DNA from: Verrucomicrobiota bacterium
GTDB taxonomy: Bacteria > Verrucomicrobiota > Verrucomicrobiae > Limisphaerales > UBA11358
Length of the DNA: 57,410 nt
NCBI GenBank assembly: GCA_014860005.1
Contig: JACZKP010000088.1
Span: 1 to 57,410 of the forward strand
Direction: 5' to 3'
Each line of letters opens with the position of its first letter. Position 1 is the first letter of the stretch. The notes beneath the pieces were generated by a model. That model was not told the DNA's origin. It did no database searches and worked only from the letters and a program-made list of their open reading frames with translations. The position numbers and the translations under genes were made by a program. Below are positions 52,106-57,410 of this stretch, in pieces.

Positions 52106-52234
52106 GAATCCGCGCCGCAGGGCCGACGCGACGCGGAGATCAGGAGCTTGCCAGTTACCAGTGCCGAGAGTGCGACCCCCAGATGGGTTGGCGGACCAAT
52201 AAAGCCCGCACCACGCCCGGCGACGCAGAGTCCT

Positions 52235-53149
52235 TCAAAACCGCTTCGTGAGGGTCACGGTCACTGTGTTGCCCTGTAAGCGGTTCTCGGCCTCGATTTC
52301 GCGCACGTAACGTATCGAGGTGATCACGCCGAGTTTTGGGCACACCATATTGATCTCCGGCCCGATGCCCCAAACCCAGTCCTTGAGGTCAGAGGAGCCC
52401 GACCCGCTATCCTTCGTGGTCTGAACCTGATAATAACCTACGACCCCGAGATCAATCGTCGGGCGCAACGCGTAGCTCGCCCCCCATTCGAGCGTATAAG
52501 CCTGGCCAGGGGTGATGTCCGTGTCGCGTTGTTCGGTATTGAATTCATAGCGATTCAAAGCTGAAAGCGCCCATTTCTTTTCCTCGTCCATGAACCAGGT
52601 GGCCCCGGCGGTAAGCATGGGCGTCCAATAACCCAGCCCGGCCCGGGTCGTGGGCGCATAAGCGCTCCTTGGCGAATCACCGGTGGGCGCCCAAACCCCG
52701 GCGCCCAGCGAGAAATCGAATTGCTTCAAGCGCCAGGACAGCGTGGCTTCCGCAAAGAAATCGCCAATGCCGAAAGTGGAATCGTCAAAATGTCCAATCG
52801 GCGGTGGATAGTCCGCTTCGGCGCTCGTGTATTGCAGCGGCAACAATGCGTCCACTCCCACAAAGCCGCCCAGCACCTGCACGTCCGTGATCCAAACCAA
52901 CCGCGGGACATTGGCATAAATGAACACGTCCGGGTCCGCTGCCTTGATCTCCTTGCCCTTGTTGTCGTTCACCCGGTCTGCCCAATAAAAGACATTGTAG
53001 TCACGGAGGTAAACCCCCGGTGGTGGCAGGCTCGCGCCTTTGATGCCTTCAATACCGGGCACATAATGGGCCGTGGGTTGCGCCTGAACGAGTGTGGTCA
53101 GCGCGAGCAATCCGGCGCCGCCGAGCAGTGTTTTCAATCTGAGTTTCAT
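52235..53149 (-). CDS. MetA-pathway/SphA-type outer-membrane protein
   Basis: A 304-residue protein with a signal peptide (about 1-23, TTLVQAQ). The mature part starts AHYVPGIEGIKGASLPPPGVYLRDYNVFY, which fits the 'phenol degradation MetA pathway' (SphA) outer-membrane family, then alternating strands (YTLEWGASYALRP, WVWGIGPEINMV) and a C-terminal F (LTKRF). Such proteins may take up hydrophobic or aromatic substrates. It shares the strand with the TrpB2 gene, 36 bp downstream of it. Confidence 0.7.
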   Translation of the reverse strand: MKLRLKTLLGGAGLLALTTLVQAQPTAHYVPGIEGIKGASLPPPGVYLRDYNVFYWADRVNDNKGKEIKAADPDVFIYANVPRLVWITDVQVLGGFVGVDALLPLQYTSAEADYPPPIGHFDDSTFGIGDFFAEATLSWRLKQFDFSLGAGVWAPTGDSPRSAYAPTTRAGLGYWTPMLTAGATWFMDEEKKWALSALNRYEFNTEQRDTDITPGQAYTLEWGASYALRPTIDLGVVGYYQVQTTKDSGSGSSDLKDWVWGIGPEINMVCPKLGVITSIRYVREIEAENRLQGNTVTVTLTKRF

Positions 53150-53185
53150 GGTTGTGGGTTGGTTTGGTTATCTGGATCAGTTCGA

Positions 53186-54487
53186 TCACACATCCTGCAT
53201 CTTTCCAGTCAGGTAAGTCTCGTAGGCACTCAGGTCGAGCAGCCCGTGGCCGGAAAGATTGAACAGGATCACGCGCTTCTGGCCTGTCTCGCGCGCCTTG
53301 ACGGCTTCCTCCACCACGGAGGCAATTGCGTGGGCGGATTCGGGGGCGGGCACGATGCCTTCCGTCTGGGCGAAGAGCGTCCCGGCCTCGAACACCTTCG
53401 TCTGGTGGTACGCCTCCGCTTCCATCAAGCCCAACTTCACCGCGTGGCTCACCATCGGTGACATGCCGTGATAGCGCAGTCCACCGGCATGAATAGACGG
53501 CGGCATGAATCGGTGTCCCAGCGTGTACATCATCAACAGCGGTGTCGTTTCCGCCGTGTCGCCGAAGTCGTAACGCAGATCGCCTTTGGTTAACGTCGGG
53601 CAGGCCGAAGGTTCCACGCCGACAATCCGGTAATTCTTTTTCTCGGTGATCTTCTTCTGGATGAACGGAAACGCCAGGCCGGCGAAATTGCTGCCGCCGC
53701 CACAGCACCCGATGATGGCGTCGGGTTCTTCGCCGGCCAGTTGCATTTGCTTGATCGCCTCTTGACCGATGACGGTTTGATGCAGACAAACATGATTGAG
53801 CACACTGCCGAGCGAATACTTTGTATCCGGTGTCTTCACCGTGTCCTCGATGGCTTCGCTGATGGCGATGCCCAGGCTGCCGGGACAGTTGGGATCCTCC
53901 GCCAGCACCTTGCGGCCAAATTCCGTCTGGTCGCTGGGACTGGGATGCACGGTGGCGCCCCACGTATGCATGAGCATCCGGCGATACGGCTTGTGCTGGT
54001 AGCTGACCTTGACCATGTAAACGTTGCACTCCAGACCAAACAGTTTACAGGCCAGCGCCAGCGAGGCGCCCCACTGGCCGGCGCCCGTTTCTGTGGCCAG
54101 ACGCTTGGTGCCCGCCACTTTGTTGAAATAAGCCTGGGCCACGGAGGTGTTGACCTTGTGACTGCCGGCGGGACTTGCGCCCTCGTATTTGTAGTAAATG
54201 TGCGCGGGTGTTTGCAGCGCCTTCTCAAAGCGCACGGCGCGCAGCAACGGCGTGGGCCGCCACAGCGCGTAAATATCCCGGACCTCCTCGGGAATCTCGA
54301 CATGCCGGTCCGGGCACATTTCCTGGCGGACGAGGTTCTCTGGAAAGATGGCCAGCAAGGCTTCCGGTGGAATGGGCTGTTTGGTGCCGGGATGCAACGG
54401 CGGCGGCAGCGGTTCGGGAAAATCCGCGAGCAGATTGTACCAATGCGTCGGAATCTCGGCCTGGGTCAGCGTGAATCGAGTTTGCAT
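53186..54487 (-). CDS. TrpB2-type tryptophan synthase beta-like enzyme
   Basis: A 433-residue PLP enzyme of the TrpB2 group, longer than TrpB1. It starts with the N-terminal extension ([20 protein letters not shown]) diagnostic of TrpB2. PLP lysine is K111 in GSHKVN; E133 in TETGAGQWG is the catalytic glutamate; the phosphate loop is GCCGGGSNF (about 257-265). TrpB2 condenses indole with serine and often acts without TrpA; none is present here. It lies between the DUF4434 protein and the outer-membrane MetA-type protein. Confidence 0.85.
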   Translation of the reverse strand: MQTRFTLTQAEIPTHWYNLLADFPEPLPPPLHPGTKQPIPPEALLAIFPENLVRQEMCPDRHVEIPEEVRDIYALWRPTPLLRAVRFEKALQTPAHIYYKYEGASPAGSHKVNTSVAQAYFNKVAGTKRLATETGAGQWGASLALACKLFGLECNVYMVKVSYQHKPYRRMLMHTWGATVHPSPSDQTEFGRKVLAEDPNCPGSLGIAISEAIEDTVKTPDTKYSLGSVLNHVCLHQTVIGQEAIKQMQLAGEEPDAIIGCCGGGSNFAGLAFPFIQKKITEKKNYRIVGVEPSACPTLTKGDLRYDFGDTAETTPLLMMYTLGHRFMPPSIHAGGLRYHGMSPMVSHAVKLGLMEAEAYHQTKVFEAGTLFAQTEGIVPAPESAHAIASVVEEAVKARETGQKRVILFNLSGHGLLDLSAYETYLTGKMQDV

Positions 54488-54542
54488 GTTTTTTAGTCTG
54501 TTGAATTGAATGTCGTGTTCCGGTGGCGAGCCTTGACCTGAG

Positions 54543-55661
54543 TCATGAAATTATGTTGAAACCAGTCGAATTTCCATCCTCTGCCCGGCCCAGGCCAACG
54601 TTGCCCTTTACCGTTTTCAACCAGCGGATGTAATCCGTGTAAAGCGTCGTGGAATCGGGATGCCCGGCAAAGGCCCGCGTGCCCGGTTTGTTCATCAGGC
54701 CCTGATACTGGTAGATCAGGATTTTGTCCACGAAGGGCGCGACCGCTTCGAGTTGTTGCTGCACCCGCGCGAATGGTGCGGGAATGAGCGGGCTGGTCTG
54801 TTTGTTGGGCGGTCCCTCCCAGGCGAACACCTCCACGTCCGCCCACAGCGCGCGTTGCGGGACGCGATTATGCGCGCGGCGCAGGCGCTCAAATGCCGCC
54901 GCGCTGCCCGCAGCGTCCATGCGCAGGCAGCCGACCTCATCCTGATACGCGATGATGTCCACGTCGAGCTGTTCCAATTGCTTCACGAAGGCGTCATCGC
55001 AAACGGCGCGATACGTACCATACGGGGCGGTCAACGTCTTTGCCTTGGGCGTCAGGCGGCGTGCCTCGGCGCTGCAAGCATTGACGTGGGCAATGAAATC
55101 CGGCGTGAAGTATGGCGAAAGGTGCGCTTCGTTCGGCCAATACCAACCATGGAAACTCCGATGCCGCGAATAACGCGCCGCGAGTTCCTCCATCATTTGA
55201 AACCGCTTGGCCACTCGGTCGGGATCATGCAGGGCGCGGTGGTCCCACGCACCATACCAGTCGCTGCTGAGGAAAAACTTCACCCCATACTTGTCGCCCG
55301 CGGTGAGCAACGCTCCGATAGGGTCGGCGCACGCCATCGGCAGTTTGGGTAGCAGCGGCGTGTCGTAAAACGCCTGACCGCCCTTGGCAATGGCCAGCAG
55401 GACCAGATATTCCATGCCCAGTTCCGCCACGTCCTTCACCGCCTGCTGCCATTGTTCCGTGGTGAAATTGAGGCACGCGTCGTTCCAGTAAAAATGCCGG
55501 CGATCATCCCACCAAATGCTGATCCAGCTTCCTTGAATCGGCTTGATTGGGCTGCTCCGTTGAGTTAGCGGTGCGGTGCGACATGAAAGATTCAGCGCGC
55601 CAGCCGCGGCGCCCACTCCCACAGCGCGTAGAAAATTGCGCCGATTAGTTATCCCATTCAT
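54543..55661 (-). CDS. DUF4434 glycosidase-like lipoprotein with Tat signal
   Basis: A 372-residue exported protein: twin-arginine motif [14 protein letters not shown] and a lipobox (LNLSC, Cys about 24). The barrel has [25 protein letters not shown] (E about 165), YQDEVGC (E about 225) and [10 protein letters not shown] (E about 258); these acidic residues fit DUF4434, a GH-A-type family of uncharacterised glycosidases. ATG 55661 was chosen, 14 bp after the enolase-superfamily gene stops, so the two are one operon. Confidence 0.75.
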   Translation of the reverse strand: MNGITNRRNFLRAVGVGAAAGALNLSCRTAPLTQRSSPIKPIQGSWISIWWDDRRHFYWNDACLNFTTEQWQQAVKDVAELGMEYLVLLAIAKGGQAFYDTPLLPKLPMACADPIGALLTAGDKYGVKFFLSSDWYGAWDHRALHDPDRVAKRFQMMEELAARYSRHRSFHGWYWPNEAHLSPYFTPDFIAHVNACSAEARRLTPKAKTLTAPYGTYRAVCDDAFVKQLEQLDVDIIAYQDEVGCLRMDAAGSAAAFERLRRAHNRVPQRALWADVEVFAWEGPPNKQTSPLIPAPFARVQQQLEAVAPFVDKILIYQYQGLMNKPGTRAFAGHPDSTTLYTDYIRWLKTVKGNVGLGRAEDGNSTGFNIIS

Positions 55662-55674
55662 CCCGCCGCAGTAT

Positions 55675-56802
55675 CTACACTCTGCCGACAGCTTCGCCAA
55701 GTCTTGATTCATCCACCGTCACGCCGAGGCCGGCGCCTCGCGGAACAACGGCCTCGCCATGGCGCACCTGAATTGGATCCCGCAGAATGCTGCCCTCGAG
55801 AAACTGCGGCCCATTCAGTGCCGCCGGATATTTCAGATCATACGCACCATACAACGCCAGCGACGCCGCGAGCGAAATGTCCGGATCGGACAAACCACTG
55901 CCGAGAAACATCAAGCCGCGATCCAGCAGAATCTCCACTTGCCGCCGCGCCTCCGTAATCCCGCCGCAACGGCCCGGCTTCATCGCCACGCCGTCCAACA
56001 GGCCAAGTTTGATGAACTCCTCCAACTCGACCGAGGAAACGATGCCCTCGTCCATGATGATGGGCAACGCGCCCTGTCCCTTGAGCCGCTGATAACCGGT
56101 AAGCCGGTTGGCGGGCAACGGCTGTTCCAATACCGGCACGCCCAGTTCCGCGAGCTTCGGCGCGACGGCCAGCGCCGTCGCCTCGTCATAACCGCCGTTC
56201 GCGTCGGCCCAAAGGAAGCCATCCGGGGCGAGCCGTTTGACCAGACGGCACAATTCCAGATCGAACTGCGGATCCGGCGCCACCTTCACGTTGAAATTCC
56301 GATAGCCGCGCGCCCGGCCCTGCATCACCACGCCCTCGACCTCGTCGAGCGTGCGCACATTAACCGTCCAACTCAGTGTGATTTTGTCGCGTCCCGTCTT
56401 GTTCCAACGCGCCGCCGCGCTCTGGCCCAGCAGTTTTCCCGTAAGATCAAACACCGCCAGATCAATGCCCGCCTTGCAGATCGGTTGCCCGGTGGAAAAC
56501 GACGGCGCGATGATCGCCCCCATTGCAGCTTGGATCGCCTCTTCGTCAAACGGGTCCAACCCGATCAAGGTCGGTGCGAGATACTCCGTGAGCGTGGTCT
56601 GCACGGTTTCCAACGTCTCGTAGCTCCACCGATGCGAGGGCACACTTTGCCCCCACCCCACCGCGCCATTGTCCGCCGTGAGCTTGACGACGACCGTCTG
56701 TCGCCCCATCGGCCGCCCTTTCGGCCCCTCAAAGAATTTGAAGTACCCAACAGTCCGGTAATTGACCGGAAACGCTTCGACATTGGCAATTGTGACTTTC
56801 AT
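55675..56802 (-). CDS. Enolase-superfamily (mandelate racemase/muconate lactonizing) enzyme
   Basis: A 375-residue cytoplasmic enzyme. Metal ligands fit the family: D200 in WADANGGYD, E226 in VLEQPLP and D251/E252 in IIMDEGI. The general base of the KxK motif appears as N171-V-K173, so the first lysine is missing while the second remains, and K275 in AMKPGRCGG supplies the third-strand lysine. A role in dehydration or epimerisation of acid sugars is the usual assignment; specific activity unknown. It is followed by DUF4434 (14 bp). The start ATG 56802 begins KVTIANVEAFPV, the family N terminus. Confidence 0.8.
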   Translation of the reverse strand: MKVTIANVEAFPVNYRTVGYFKFFEGPKGRPMGRQTVVVKLTADNGAVGWGQSVPSHRWSYETLETVQTTLTEYLAPTLIGLDPFDEEAIQAAMGAIIAPSFSTGQPICKAGIDLAVFDLTGKLLGQSAAARWNKTGRDKITLSWTVNVRTLDEVEGVVMQGRARGYRNFNVKVAPDPQFDLELCRLVKRLAPDGFLWADANGGYDEATALAVAPKLAELGVPVLEQPLPANRLTGYQRLKGQGALPIIMDEGIVSSVELEEFIKLGLLDGVAMKPGRCGGITEARRQVEILLDRGLMFLGSGLSDPDISLAASLALYGAYDLKYPAALNGPQFLEGSILRDPIQVRHGEAVVPRGAGLGVTVDESRLGEAVGRV

Positions 56803-57410
56803 GGGAAACCCGCAGTGTTTGCGACGCTGTTTGGTAGTGGCTTCCGGGTGCGCTCGCAAGGCGATATTCAGCAGAATTACGTAACACCCAGCGCGGCTTC
56901 AGCCGCAACCAAAGAGCCGGGCGAGTGGTTGAGTCACAGAGAGCAATTCTCCCTCTCCCAGCGGGAGGGCGGGGGTGAGGGAGAGCGCCTCAAAGACGTG
57001 GCACATCCGGATGAATCAAACACGGCTCGTGAGGCGGAGCGTTCTCCCTTACCCTTTGTTCCCCTACGGCCTGACGTCAGGGGAACATAATATCGCGGAG
57101 GACGCGTCGAAACGAGTGTCCTGGAGGGACGACCGAGAATAGCCCGCCGTTTCAACGGTGGGTTTTTGTCGCCGAATGGCATCAAGTCCCGGAGGGACGG
57201 CAGAACATCCGTTTTGTTTCGTCGTGATTTCTTTCGCCCTCCGGGGCTTGTTCCCCTTTGTCGGATGAACCCACGGTTGAAACCCTTGTCATTACCCACA
57301 TCTTTTCAAACTTGTTTTAGCGCATCTGATTAGCACTCTGGTTTGCGGATCGGCGATGCTGCGGCACGCCGGGTCGGTTCCTCACCGGTGGGTTTATGAG
57401 CACGCTGCTG
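56803..57410. repeat. Repeat-rich terminal 600 bp
   Basis: No complete gene. It holds a CTCTCCCAGCGGGAG palindrome (about 56950), GGAGGGACG strings (57122-57131 and near 57192), and a pair of inverted arms GTTTCAACGGTGGGTT (57149-57164) and AACCCACGGTTGAAAC (57268-57283), about 100 bp apart. The 121-aa minus-strand frame at 56934-57299 is repeat translation. An ATG at 57396 in the last 15 bases could begin a new gene but cannot be judged. Confidence 0.55.

Noticed and set aside
56934..57299. A 121-aa minus-strand open frame
   Set aside because: It translates dispersed repeats (GGAGGGACG strings) and has no family resemblance.

Overview
The window is a G+C-rich bacterial chromosome segment, most likely from a Verrucomicrobiota member (Limisphaerales/Pedosphaera-like). 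That is inferred from the gene mix: many secreted glycosidases, DUF1080, DUF6807 and Tat-type Gfo/Idh/MocA proteins, DUF1638, KTSC, DUF3185 and GxxExxY proteins, and many short palindromic repeats scattered between and inside genes. I saw no rRNA, tRNA, CRISPR array, transposase or integrase.

Layout. 1-2.7 kb: the 3' end of a DNA methyltransferase-like gene appears four times, alternating with two copies of a roughly 250-bp palindromic element and cargo genes; nearly every junction is a 4-nt stop/start overlap. 2.7-5.4 kb: unknown proteins, a KTSC protein and a Mu Gp27-like protein. 5.7-10.1 kb: a secreted sugar dehydrogenase-like protein and a group of small envelope genes (three-BON protein, Lmo0937-like, DUF3185-like). 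10.4-15.1 kb: an aromatic mini-cluster of tyrosine ammonia-lyase, flavin oxidoreductase/halogenase-like enzyme and O-methyltransferase, facing a second methyltransferase. 15.2-24.8 kb: a polysaccharide-degradation cluster (beta-helix GH141-like, pectate-lyase-like, GH2, GH127) interrupted by a GxxExxY gene bracketed by exact 26-bp direct repeats. 24.8-26.65 kb: a gene-free field of repeats. 26.65-28.8 kb: a small two-repeat secreted protein, a DUF2971 protein and a wrecked trypsin-like protease gene. 28.9-33 kb: Gfo/Idh/MocA oxidoreductase, DUF6807 and DUF1080 proteins, probably sugar oxidation and keto-glycoside handling. 33.2-36.7 kb: DUF1638, a GH5-like lipoprotein and a uroporphyrinogen-decarboxylase-family protein. 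36.9-45.6 kb: a full myo-inositol catabolic operon (class II aldolase, iolB, iolC, iolD, iolA, iolE, iolG). 45.9-57 kb: a Tat-exported O-methyltransferase, a divergent tryptophanase-like enzyme, DUF481 and MetA-type outer-membrane proteins, an esterase/alpha-barrel fusion, TrpB2, a DUF4434 glycosidase and an enolase-superfamily enzyme.

Together these genes fit a saprophyte that takes plant or algal polysaccharide apart outside the cell, oxidises the sugars and feeds inositol into central metabolism. The least conventional features are the coupled methyltransferase-tail array, palindromic repeats that lie in frame inside or at the ends of genes, the repeat-bracketed GxxExxY gene, the tyrosine ammonia-lyase mini-cluster, and several enzymes with altered key residues or unexpected export signals.
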